Positions 7,383-14,454 of a stretch of DNA of 14,454 nt are shown in pieces. The stretch covers positions 1 to 14,454 of the forward strand of contig MVPY01000077.1 of assembly GCA_002067065.1 (NCBI GenBank), read 5' to 3'. The notes under the pieces are model-generated. The model ran no database searches and was not told the DNA's origin. It saw only the letters and a program-made list of their open reading frames with translations. The stretch is from Methanobacterium sp. PtaB.Bin024. Its GTDB lineage: Archaea; Methanobacteriota; Methanobacteria; Methanobacteriales; Methanobacteriaceae. Every line of letters starts with the position of its first letter. Positions within the stretch are counted from its first letter, which is position 1. Position numbers and translations under genes: made by a program.

Positions 7383-7460
7383 TGATATAAATGTATTTTT
7401 CGTTTTGTATCTTCGCTGCTCATCGGCGGGCTAATTCCGGTTGCCGGTGTTCAAACTTTT
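7383..7460 (+). ncRNA. Candidate small RNA with its own TATA box
   Basis: A GC-rich island (25 of 40 bases at 7411-7450) sits in a strongly AT-rich spacer. On the + strand a TATA-like GATATAAATG (7384-7393) lies about 25 bases before the island. Bases 7421-7427 pair with 7443-7449 in a 7-bp stem that needs one G-U wobble, which would be a mismatch if read from the other strand. A nested CCGG-TTG-CCGG hairpin (7437-7447) is an alternative fold. Five T residues follow at 7456-7460. Promoter, structured core and T-run together suggest a transcript of about 45-50 nt, convergent with the CYTH gene. The family is not recognised; it lacks box C/D signals and is not a tRNA. Confidence 0.35.
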
Positions 7461-7574
7461 TCATACCTCATGATATCATCATGATATAGTTTTTAAAACA
7501 GTAGTACTTCGATAAATTAATAAAAAATATTTTTAATCGTTTTAAGTAAATCTAGAACATTCTTGTGAATAGTT
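7461..7574. other. AT-rich spacer with overlapping palindromes
   Basis: This is the remainder of the aksA to CYTH spacer. The only structure seen is CATGATAT repeated at 7472-7479 and 7483-7490 (approximate positions), making overlapping dyads (ATGATATCAT and ATCATGAT). No coding potential or SD-preceded start was found on either strand. Confidence 0.4.
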
Positions 7575-8114
7575 TTAGCCAGTTCCCATTAATTCTAGGT
7601 ATGACGTTCTTTCAAAACCTTCTTTTATTCCTATTTTTGAATAAGTCGCGAAAATCTCATTTAAGACTTCTTCGGTATCTTCACCTTCTTCGATTTCTTT
7701 TTCGATTTCCACAAAATTACCCACTCCCTGAACTTCATCCAGGGTCACTATTAACTCTCCCATGGTGTAAATAATACGGTTTTTGCGAACAGTTGCCACT
7801 GGACGGAAACTGAGATTTTCAAAAATATCTGCCACTTTAAGTGAATCTTCCACTGCTACTTCAATTTCTTTCCTGGTTTTGCTGATATTGTCCATCTTTG
7901 GCCCCTTGTAGGTGATATAAATCTCTTCAGAACTTCCACTTCTAATTTTCCTTATTCTGAGAGCTTCATCAGTTTGGGCAAAGTCTCTATGTGGTGCATT
8001 AAAATATAAATCTTCCTGATATTCTTCTTTAACCCTACATGCTCCTATTCCAATTAACTTTCCTTCTATTTCATCTAAATTAGGGGCATGTGCCTTAACT
8101 TCAACTTCTATCAT
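7575..8114 (-). CDS. cyaB: CYTH-domain protein, class IV adenylate cyclase (CyaB) type
   Basis: The 179-residue protein is a single CYTH (CyaB/thiamine triphosphatase) triphosphate-tunnel domain. It starts with the hallmark ExExK motif (E3, E5, K7 in MIEVEVK), followed by the QEDLYFNAPHRDF strand, alternating basic residues in ALRIRKIR, the YITYKGP strand, a KTRKEIE strand, VRKNRIIY, and VTLDEVQGVGNFVEIEKEIEE near the end. Family members bind triphosphates with Mg2+. Some make cAMP, while others hydrolyse thiamine triphosphate or tripolyphosphate. Archaeal members are named CyaB by similarity, so cAMP synthesis here is unproven. The ATG at 8112-8114 has AGGAG about seven bases upstream. It follows the coiled-coil gene by 37 bp and is probably co-transcribed with it. 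Confidence 0.85.
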   Translation of the reverse strand: MIEVEVKAHAPNLDEIEGKLIGIGACRVKEEYQEDLYFNAPHRDFAQTDEALRIRKIRSGSSEEIYITYKGPKMDNISKTRKEIEVAVEDSLKVADIFENLSFRPVATVRKNRIIYTMGELIVTLDEVQGVGNFVEIEKEIEEGEDTEEVLNEIFATYSKIGIKEGFERTSYLELMGTG

Positions 8115-8151
8115 GATGGACTCCTAAGGGCATTATATTTTTATTGTATGT

Positions 8152-8556
8152 TCATCCGACTCTTCTTTCTATGGAATTTCTTATGTAGATTTCAGCGTCG
8201 GATATTTGGGTTAAATAATTATCAACCATATTCTCAACCATTTCATAGGATTTTATTTTAGTATTTCGCTTTTTAATAATACTTTTCTTCTTTTTAATCC
8301 GTTTTTGAACCTGACGAGGAGAAAGCTCGCGAGTTTCTTCTGGAGAGGGGTTTAATTCATTAATAAGCAGTATATATTCTTTTCTAATTGCTCTTATGTC
8401 AGTTCTTATATTGTGTCTGATTTTTTTCAGAATATTCTTCATCTCTTCCAGTTCATTCATGGTTTCCATGGCCCTTTGAATGTTGGAAACATCTATTTCC
8501 ATCCCATCAATCTCTAGTTCATCCAGTTGTTGTTGGTAAATCTTGGGACCTAACAT
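8152..8556 (-). CDS. Hypothetical basic coiled-coil protein
   Basis: A 134-residue protein of no family I recognise. It is highly charged and without signal peptide or membrane segment. Residues about 27-68 (AMETMNELEEMKNILKKIRHNIRTDIRAIRKEYILLIN) form an amphipathic heptad-like helix, then comes a Pro-rich turn (NPSPEETRELSPRQ) and a very basic stretch KRIKKKKSIIKKRNTK at about 85-100, followed by a further helix. The layout suggests a helical hairpin that could bind nucleic acid or a protein partner. The ATG at 8556 is well supported by GGTGA four bases upstream. It precedes the CYTH gene by 37 bp. A TATA-like element (CACTATAAAATC on the - strand, near 8615-8625) would give a leader of about 35 nt. 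Confidence 0.7.
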   Translation of the reverse strand: MLGPKIYQQQLDELEIDGMEIDVSNIQRAMETMNELEEMKNILKKIRHNIRTDIRAIRKEYILLINELNPSPEETRELSPRQVQKRIKKKKSIIKKRNTKIKSYEMVENMVDNYLTQISDAEIYIRNSIERRVG

Positions 8557-8612
8557 GATTTCACCTTTAAATGTAACTTAATTTTTATTTACTCCGAATA
8601 ATCGTGATAGCT

Positions 8613-8626
8613 TGATTTTATAGTGA
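8613..8626 (-). promoter_or_regulatory. Probable promoter of the coiled-coil/CYTH operon
   Basis: On the - strand CACTATAAAATCAAG provides a TATA-like box about 60 bases before the ATG at 8556. A start near 8592 would leave a leader holding the GGTGA site. Confidence 0.45.
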
Positions 8627-8659
8627 TGTATTATTAAATTTGTTTTGTTGTAAAATATA

Positions 8660-8688
8660 TATAATTACAATTTATTATAATTACAATT
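8660..8688. repeat. Tandem 13-bp direct repeat upstream of the coiled-coil operon
   Basis: TATAATTACAATT occurs at 8660-8672 and again at 8676-8688, a period of 16 bases. TTGTAA at 8648-8653 also forms an inverted repeat with TTACAA at 8665-8670. The array lies about 40 bases upstream of the proposed TATA box, a position suited to a transcription factor. Confidence 0.45.
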
Positions 8689-8917
8689 GATCAAAGAAGA
8701 CTTATTAATCTAAAATGCCAAACTGGCTATGAAAGCAGACTACATCTTGCGACATAACAGATTTCACAGAGTACTAACTCATGAAATATATTCATGAAAC
8801 TAAAAACTAATATATATAGCAAGGAACATAGTCACGGTAGTAAGATAATGAGGCTTTTTATAAAAAATTGGTAGTATAAAACTAGCTTTTTTTATGTCCA
8901 ATTCATGGGTTATTTAT
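8689..8917. other. AT-rich divergent spacer, no gene seen
   Basis: This is the middle of the 433-bp gap between the coiled-coil gene and tbp. It holds a 7-bp inverted repeat, TCATGAA/TTCATGA (8779-8785 and 8791-8797, loop ATATA), a TATA-like AATATATATAG near 8809-8819, and a small hairpin GCCA-AAC-TGGC near 8718-8728. The block 8715-8775 is a little richer in GC than its surroundings, but I could not fold it into a convincing RNA. No ORF with a ribosome binding site was found. Confidence 0.4.
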
Positions 8918-8931
8918 AAGTATATATAAGG
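8918..8931 (+). promoter_or_regulatory. tbp promoter TATA box
   Basis: AAGTATATATAAGG is a near-ideal archaeal TATA box. It predicts transcription start near 8950, about 40 nt before the tbp ATG. A second TATTTATAAG at 8911-8920 abuts it. Confidence 0.7.
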
Positions 8932-8956
8932 CCCTTTTATAAAGAATATAAATGAA

Positions 8957-9535
<579 letters not shown>

Positions 9536-9553
9536 TTCTGTCTTTTTAAGTAA

Positions 9554-11049
<1,496 letters not shown>

Positions 11050-11050
11050 A

Positions 11051-11095
11051 GGCCATTTATGGCCACATCCTCCCCCTTTTTTTAAGTTTTTTTTT
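11051..11095 (+). terminator. Terminator of the tbp-serB operon
   Basis: A 5-bp stem GGCCA-TTTA-TGGCC (11051-11064) lies two bases after the serB stop. It is followed by C-rich sequence and T-runs at 11077-11083 and 11087-11095, which suit archaeal oligo-T termination. Confidence 0.65.
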
Positions 11096-11136
11096 AATTA
11101 GATTGTTTATTGTGATCATTATAATATGGTGAATGA

Positions 11137-12558
11137 ATGAAACCCACTGACAGTTCTTTTAAAGTTGATAACGATGTAAAAATAGCAGCGCTTTTAGTGG
11201 CATCCATAGCATCCTTTTTCACACCATTCATGGGAACATCAATTAACATTGCATTACCTACAATTGGACTGGATTTCGGTGCAGATGCCATCCTTCTTAA
11301 CTGGGTTACCAATGGATTTCTCTTAGCAGCAGCCATTTTTGCAGTTCCATTGGGTAGAGTGGCGGATATACATGGAATGAAGAAGATATTTAACTATGGA
11401 ATTATTATATTCACTGTGGCATCACTTCTCTGTGCCTTATCTCCATCTGCACTTATTTTAATAGCCTCCAGAGTGCTGCAGGGAATTGGATCCGCAATGA
11501 TCTTCGTCACGGGTCTAGCAATAATCACCTCGGTTTTTCACCCAAAACACCGGGGAAAGGCCATTGGTATAAACGTAGCCGCAGTTTATGTTGGATTATC
11601 CCTGGGCCCGGTAATTGGTGGATTTATGACCCAGTATTTGGGTTGGAGGAGTTTATTCCTATTAATGATACCATTTGGACTCCTGGTAGTGGCCATAGTA
11701 TTCTGGAAACTCAAGGATGAATGGGCTGCTTCCAGGGGAGAAAAATTCGACTGGACAGGTTCGATACTTTATAGTATCATGCTCTTCCTGGTTATGTATG
11801 GATTCTCTAGTCTACCCCAACTTGATGGATGGGTTATGTTAATCATAGGAATAGCCGGATTCTTTGCCTTCCTCAGATGGGAACTTAAGGCAAAAAGTCC
11901 AGTGTTCAATGTTAGATTGTTTAAAAACACAGCCTTCACATTCTCCAGCATGGCAGCCCTGATCAATTACAGTGCCACCTTTGCAGTGACCCTGCTTTTA
12001 AGCTATTATCTCCAGTACATCAGGGGATTTGAACCACAGAGTGCTGGGATAATCCTGGTGGCTCAACCTATATTGATGGCCATAACTGCGCCCATAGCAG
12101 GTAGAATGTCGGATCGTATTGATGCCCGCATTATCGCCACTGCTGGGATGGCCATAGTCACTCTAGGACTTTTCACATTCACTTTCATAGGTTCTGATAC
12201 TACTATCATCAATATCATCCTTGGGCTGGCAGTACTTGGACTGGGATTCGGACTTTTCTCCTCACCCAACACCAATGTGATAATGGGCTCAGTGGAGAGA
12301 AAATTCTATGGGGTGGCTTCAGCCACAGTGAGTACCATGCGACTGATAGGTCAGACTATGAGTATAGGGATTGCCACACTGGTTTTCTCGCTCCTACTGG
12401 GCAGGGTGCAGATCACACCTGAACAATACACAGCACTTCTTGGAAGTATACACATTTGCTTCGTGGTTTTCACCATCCTCTGTTTGGTGGGAATAGTTGT
12501 GTCATGGTATAGAGGGGAAAGTGGTTATCAGGAAGAAAAAAATGGACAAGAACAATAA
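11137..12558 (+). CDS. MFS transporter, DHA2 drug:H+ antiporter type
   Basis: Integral membrane exporter of 473 residues, probably proton-driven efflux of drugs or other small molecules. A short charged N-terminus is followed by about 14 hydrophobic segments, as in the EmrB/QacA group. Visible motifs are TSINIALPTIGLDF (34-47) in helix 1, motif A GRVADIHGMKKIF (73-85), RVLQGIGSAM (112-121) in helix 4 and the antiporter motif C GPVIGGF (157-163) in helix 5. A second motif-A-like loop, GRMSDRIDAR, opens the later half. The ATG at 11137 has GGTGA four bases upstream. The spacer before it holds the previous terminator and a TGATCA dyad at about 11113-11118. It is convergent with a TetR gene; regulation of this exporter by that repressor is plausible but unproven. 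Substrate cannot be predicted. Confidence 0.88.
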   Translation: MKPTDSSFKVDNDVKIAALLVASIASFFTPFMGTSINIALPTIGLDFGADAILLNWVTNGFLLAAAIFAVPLGRVADIHGMKKIFNYGIIIFTVASLLCALSPSALILIASRVLQGIGSAMIFVTGLAIITSVFHPKHRGKAIGINVAAVYVGLSLGPVIGGFMTQYLGWRSLFLLMIPFGLLVVAIVFWKLKDEWAASRGEKFDWTGSILYSIMLFLVMYGFSSLPQLDGWVMLIIGIAGFFAFLRWELKAKSPVFNVRLFKNTAFTFSSMAALINYSATFAVTLLLSYYLQYIRGFEPQSAGIILVAQPILMAITAPIAGRMSDRIDARIIATAGMAIVTLGLFTFTFIGSDTTIINIILGLAVLGLGFGLFSSPNTNVIMGSVERKFYGVASATVSTMRLIGQTMSIGIATLVFSLLLGRVQITPEQYTALLGSIHICFVVFTILCLVGIVVSWYRGESGYQEEKNGQEQ

Positions 12559-12819
12559 ACAAAATACTTATCCATCTTCATTCTTTTTGGTGGGAATTAA
12601 TTAAAATAAACAATATTAGCTTTAATATAATTGGAATTGATCTTTTTGTTGTCGATATTTTTAGATATTTATGTAAATTATGAAATGGGTTTCAGATCAG
12701 ATTATAGAAATAGGTTTTTTTTGATAGTAGGAATGATAATCTGGAAAAAATTCATTAATGAGATGTCAACATAAAAATTTAAAAATCGAGAATCAGTTTA
12801 ATATCAGAACCTCAAAAAT
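12559..12819. other. AT-rich convergent spacer, no gene seen
   Basis: This stretch follows the MFS gene and holds scattered T-runs (for example 12581-12587 and 12715-12722) that may terminate the exporter transcript. No hairpin of note and no ORF with a ribosome binding site were found. Confidence 0.4.
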
Positions 12820-12896
12820 AGGAGGAATTTTTATTATTGGAAATATGCAAATATTCTTGGCTGAAACCGATCTATAGTCGGTTCTAATAACTCCTC
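12820..12896 (+). other. Possible 16-codon leader-type ORF with hairpin
   Basis: AGGAGG (12820-12825) is followed after 11 bases by a TTG at 12837 opening a 16-residue frame (MEICKYSWLKPIYSRF) that stops at 12885-12887. The frame's end overlaps a 6-bp hairpin, AACCGA/TCGGTT (12865-12870 and 12878-12883). CTCCT at 12891-12895 could pair with the AGGAG. No + strand gene follows, so this may be chance or a remnant. Confidence 0.2.
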
Positions 12897-12923
12897 AGAA
12901 AAAAGAAATCTGGATAAGAAAAA

Positions 12924-13592
12924 TCAGCATTTTCCTGTTTTTATGTTATTTATAGGGGGCACACGGTTCATATGGTTCATATGATCCCATACTTGATCTA
13001 TATTTGATTGCATGGTTTTTTCTAATGGTAGTTGAGGAACTGCTATCCACATGAGAAATGTTCCATCAATAACAGATTGAACAAATATTGAAAGTTCATG
13101 AGAGTCTAAATCTTTTCTAATTTCGCCCTGAGCTTTACCTTCGTTAATTATGTCCTCAATGAATTCCATCAAGCTCAGGTGGAACTCTGTATATCGTTCT
13201 GCCAGTATATCATAATTTTGTATACTTCCCAAATAAAGCATATGAAGGTTCCTATAATCTATTACCTCACAAGTTTCACATAATTGTGTCACTTGATTAG
13301 TAGTTGAGTCATATCCTATTATGATCTGTGATATTATTGTTTTCAATTTTTCTCTAGGGGTACCATTGCAAGTTTTAACTCGTTCTATAGTCCTATTAAA
13401 AAATTTAAATATATATTTATCAATTACTTCTATGAGTAATGCTTCTTTACTATCAAAATGATGATAAAATCCGCCAGTAGTAATGTTTGACTCTTGTTTA
13501 ATCTCGGTAACAGATACATTATCAAATCCTTTTTTGAGGAATAGTTTAAAAGCTGTTTCTAATATTCTACCTTTTGTATCCATTGTTTCCAT
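12924..13592 (-). CDS. TetR/AcrR family transcriptional regulator
   Basis: A 222-residue one-component repressor. The N-terminal part is a standard TetR DNA-binding domain: RILETAFKLFLKKGFDNVSVTEIKQ, then the recognition helix region SNITTGGFYHHFDSKEALL (about 33-51), typical of the family's GxxYxHFxSKExLL signature. The all-helical remainder would bind a ligand and dimerise; its ligand is unknown. Upstream frames allow a TTG at 13601 or ATGs at 13592 and 13583. None has a good ribosome binding site, and I chose 13592 as the first ATG. A TATA-like ATTATATATC at about 13631-13643 predicts a leader of roughly 20 A-rich nt. It is convergent with the MFS exporter. Its wording is more AT-rich than the housekeeping genes in the window, which may indicate acquisition. 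Confidence 0.88.
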   Translation of the reverse strand: METMDTKGRILETAFKLFLKKGFDNVSVTEIKQESNITTGGFYHHFDSKEALLIEVIDKYIFKFFNRTIERVKTCNGTPREKLKTIISQIIIGYDSTTNQVTQLCETCEVIDYRNLHMLYLGSIQNYDILAERYTEFHLSLMEFIEDIINEGKAQGEIRKDLDSHELSIFVQSVIDGTFLMWIAVPQLPLEKTMQSNIDQVWDHMNHMNRVPPINNIKTGKC

Positions 13593-13628
13593 AGTATACA
13601 ACTTCTTTTTTTTTGTTTACTTAACCCT

Positions 13629-13646
13629 CATGATATATAATATTTT
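13629..13646 (-). promoter_or_regulatory. Probable tetR promoter
   Basis: On the - strand AATATTATATATCATG supplies a TATA box roughly 45 bases before the chosen ATG, giving a short A-rich leader without a ribosome binding site. Confidence 0.5.
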
Positions 13647-13766
13647 GTGATTAGGTTTTTTAGTTGTTGTGTGTTAGTGGAGACTATATTTTTGGTTTAA
13701 TGTGTTATTTTATGTGATAATAGTTAATAATTTTTGTGTTTTGTATTCTTTTTATTTTTGAGAGGT

Positions 13767-13793
13767 ATGATCGGCACGGATCATTTATAAAGG
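13767..13793 (+). promoter_or_regulatory. Operator-like dyad joined to a TATA box
   Basis: ATGATC (13767-13772) and GATCAT (13779-13784) are a perfect inverted repeat with the GC-rich centre GGCACG. The right arm runs into TTTATAAAG (13784-13792), a good TATA box. Repressor dyads overlapping the TATA/BRE are common in archaea. No convincing gene lies downstream on the + strand. Confidence 0.4.
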
Positions 13794-14057
13794 AAATTAT
13801 TGATGTTTTTTGTTCAATCCACATATCCCTTATACAAGTTATGGTTCACCTTAACAAATTGTTTAATTTTTCGTAGATTCTATTTTTTATGAATGTGTTT
13901 TTACCCACTGTTATTATTTCAGTCATGTTCTCTTATATATGCCTGTATGAAGTTACGATACAATTTATGCCTTTATACATATTGCTTGCATAACTATTTA
14001 CATTTTTTTATCAACTTTCGGTTTTGTAGCAGTTTTCAGGTGATTTGATGGGTGAAC
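13794..14057. other. AT-rich stretch with no supported gene
   Basis: The longest + strand frame here is an ATG at 13889 to a TAA at 13991-13993, a 34-residue hydrophobic string (MNVFLPTVIISVM...). It has no ribosome binding site and is the kind of frame AT-rich DNA yields by chance, so I do not call it. A frame opening at the ATG at 13841 stops after 11 residues. Confidence 0.4.
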
Positions 14058-14147
14058 ATGGATAAATTTTGTAAAGTCTTCGTGAATATATGGCAGGAAA
14101 ACCTGAAGTTTATTATTCAAAAGTTGATTTATTTATTTTTGCCATAA
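14058..14147 (+). CDS. Possible small protein of 29 residues
   Basis: An ATG at 14058 preceded closely by GGTGAAC (14051-14057) opens a 29-residue frame with a charged start (MDKFCKVFVNIWQENLK) and a hydrophobic end (FIIQKLIYLFLP), resembling an amphipathic or membrane-associated peptide. Its TAA (14145-14147) falls in the left arm of a 17-bp inverted repeat that could act as terminator. A TTATACATA at 13972-13980 could be its promoter. No family is recognised, and coding capacity is uncertain because the region is very AT-rich. Confidence 0.25.
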   Translation: MDKFCKVFVNIWQENLKFIIQKLIYLFLP

Positions 14148-14186
14148 ATTATATGGATGTGGTGTATATTTTATGGCAAAAATAAA
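14132..14186. repeat. Perfect 17-bp inverted repeat (bidirectional terminator or stem-loop)
   Basis: Bases 14132-14148 (TTTATTTTTGCCATAAA) are the exact reverse complement of 14170-14186, with a 21-nt loop. The T5 in the left arm and A5 in the right give a U-run when transcribed from either side. It lies between the possible small ORF on + and the end of the partial gene on -, as expected for a shared terminator. Confidence 0.7.
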
Positions 14187-14228
14187 ATTTAAGCCGATTT
14201 CTCCAATTCAAATTGGAAGTTTAAATTT
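14185..14228. repeat. Nested palindromes
   Basis: TCCAATT-CA-AATTGGA (14202-14217) is a 7-bp dyad with a 2-base centre. It is framed by AAATTTAA (14185-14192) and TTAAATTT (14221-14228), themselves exact complements. The outer left arm overlaps the end of the 17-bp repeat. Confidence 0.5.
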
Positions 14229-14319
14229 CATTGAATTATGCAATATTTTCTTATATTAGTTATAGTATCACTACTATTTCGTGCTTTAAATAATAGAATA
14301 AGAAAGTTTTAATATTTGA

Positions 14320-14454
14320 TCAAGTACCAATACTTGAATTTTGATTTAAACTTTTAAGAAGTTTAATGGCAGAATAAGCTGCTAAAATACTTGTTTTTGG
14401 GTTAGTTGCACAGCTCATGTTTTTGGTTGTGGTTTTAAACTCACCAAAATCACC
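14320..14454 (-). CDS. C-terminal fragment of an unrecognised protein (partial)
   Basis: On the - strand a frame is open from the window edge to a TGA at 14320-14322, encoding 44 residues. It begins GDFGEFKTTTKNMSCATNPK and continues TSILAAYSAIKLLKSLNQ to a short polar tail. The Ala/Leu-rich helix and mixed polar lead-in look like real protein, more so than the random frames nearby, but I do not recognise the family. The stop codon lies in a hairpin, TCAAGTA/TACTTGA (14320-14326 and 14331-14337, 4-nt loop CCAA), and a second inverted repeat, TTAAACTT/AAGTTTAA (14346-14366), lies inside the frame. The rest of the gene is outside the window. Confidence 0.45.
   Translation of the reverse strand, partial: GDFGEFKTTTKNMSCATNPKTSILAAYSAIKLLKSLNQNSSIGT

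Noticed and set aside
7421..7460. tRNA-like T-loop word GTTCAAA in the GC-rich island
   Set aside because: There is no 5-bp T stem around it, no acceptor stem and no anticodon arm.
7411..7490. C/D box RNA on the - strand, suggested by an ATGATGA box C
   Set aside because: No CTGA box D occurs at a suitable distance downstream, so the required pair of boxes is missing.
8660..8688. Start of a CRISPR array
   Set aside because: Only two 13-bp AT-only repeats with a 3-bp gap; real repeats and spacers are longer and no cas gene is near.
13889..13993. A 34-codon hydrophobic frame on the + strand
   Set aside because: It has no ribosome binding site, and hydrophobic frames of this size are expected by chance in DNA this rich in T.
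14132..14186. MITE or insertion-sequence ends
   Set aside because: The arms are only 21 bases apart, no target-site duplication is visible and no second copy occurs in the window; a stem-loop or terminator is simpler.

Overview
The window looks like a chromosomal stretch of a mesophilic methanogenic archaeon of the order Methanobacteriales, most likely Methanobacterium or a close relative. Several things point there: archaeal information-processing genes (TATA-binding protein, FEN-1 flap endonuclease, the tail of a CDC48-type AAA ATPase); coenzyme B biosynthesis genes (aksA, aksD) typical of methanogens; a short archaeal S-adenosyl/S-inosylhomocysteine hydrolase; AT-rich spacers with TATA boxes; and ribosome binding sites of the GGTGAT(C) type. 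From memory and unchecked, the order serB - tbp - aksA - aksD - chorismate-lyase-like - fen - DUF2119 - ahcY - cdc48 resembles the MTH1626-MTH1639 region of Methanothermobacter thermautotrophicus. No rRNA, tRNA, CRISPR array or insertion sequence was seen.

Layout. (1) 1-2995, + strand: the last codons of a CDC48-like ATPase and a hairpin terminator, then a probable operon of ahcY and two tandem paralogues of the DUF2119 type. (2) 3095-7229, - strand: aksA (homocitrate synthase), aksD (homoaconitase large subunit), a chorismate pyruvate-lyase-like gene and fen, all in one direction and convergent with the ahcY group. (3) 7230-7574: a spacer with a possible small RNA. (4) 7575-8556, - strand: an unrecognised basic coiled-coil protein followed by a CYTH/class IV adenylate cyclase-like enzyme. 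(5) 8557-8989: AT-rich divergent promoter region. (6) 8990-11049, + strand: tbp with a hairpin in its leader, then a phosphoserine-phosphatase-like HAD enzyme fused to a long coiled coil, then a terminator. (7) 11137-12558, + strand: a DHA2-type (14-helix) MFS exporter, convergent with a TetR regulator (12924-13592, - strand). (8) 13602-14319: a very AT-rich stretch with no convincing gene but several strong palindromes. (9) 14320-14454, - strand: the C-terminal end of an unrecognised gene running off the edge.

How the genes work together. aksA and aksD catalyse successive steps of 2-oxoacid chain elongation towards 2-oxosuberate, the precursor of the heptanoyl arm of coenzyme B; the small dehydratase subunit and the AksF dehydrogenase are not here. 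ahcY clears the by-product of SAM-dependent methylation. tbp and fen are housekeeping. The exporter and TetR gene look like an accessory efflux module.

Most interesting items: the tandem DUF2119 pair, which keeps an HxxE...H...E arrangement like zinc carboxypeptidases and aspartoacylases; the HAD-coiled-coil fusion, whose phosphatase motifs differ from canonical SerB; the hairpin touching the tbp ribosome binding site; a possible orphan small RNA at 7411-7460; and a perfect 17-bp inverted repeat at 14132-14186. I did not see a clearly new multi-gene system.
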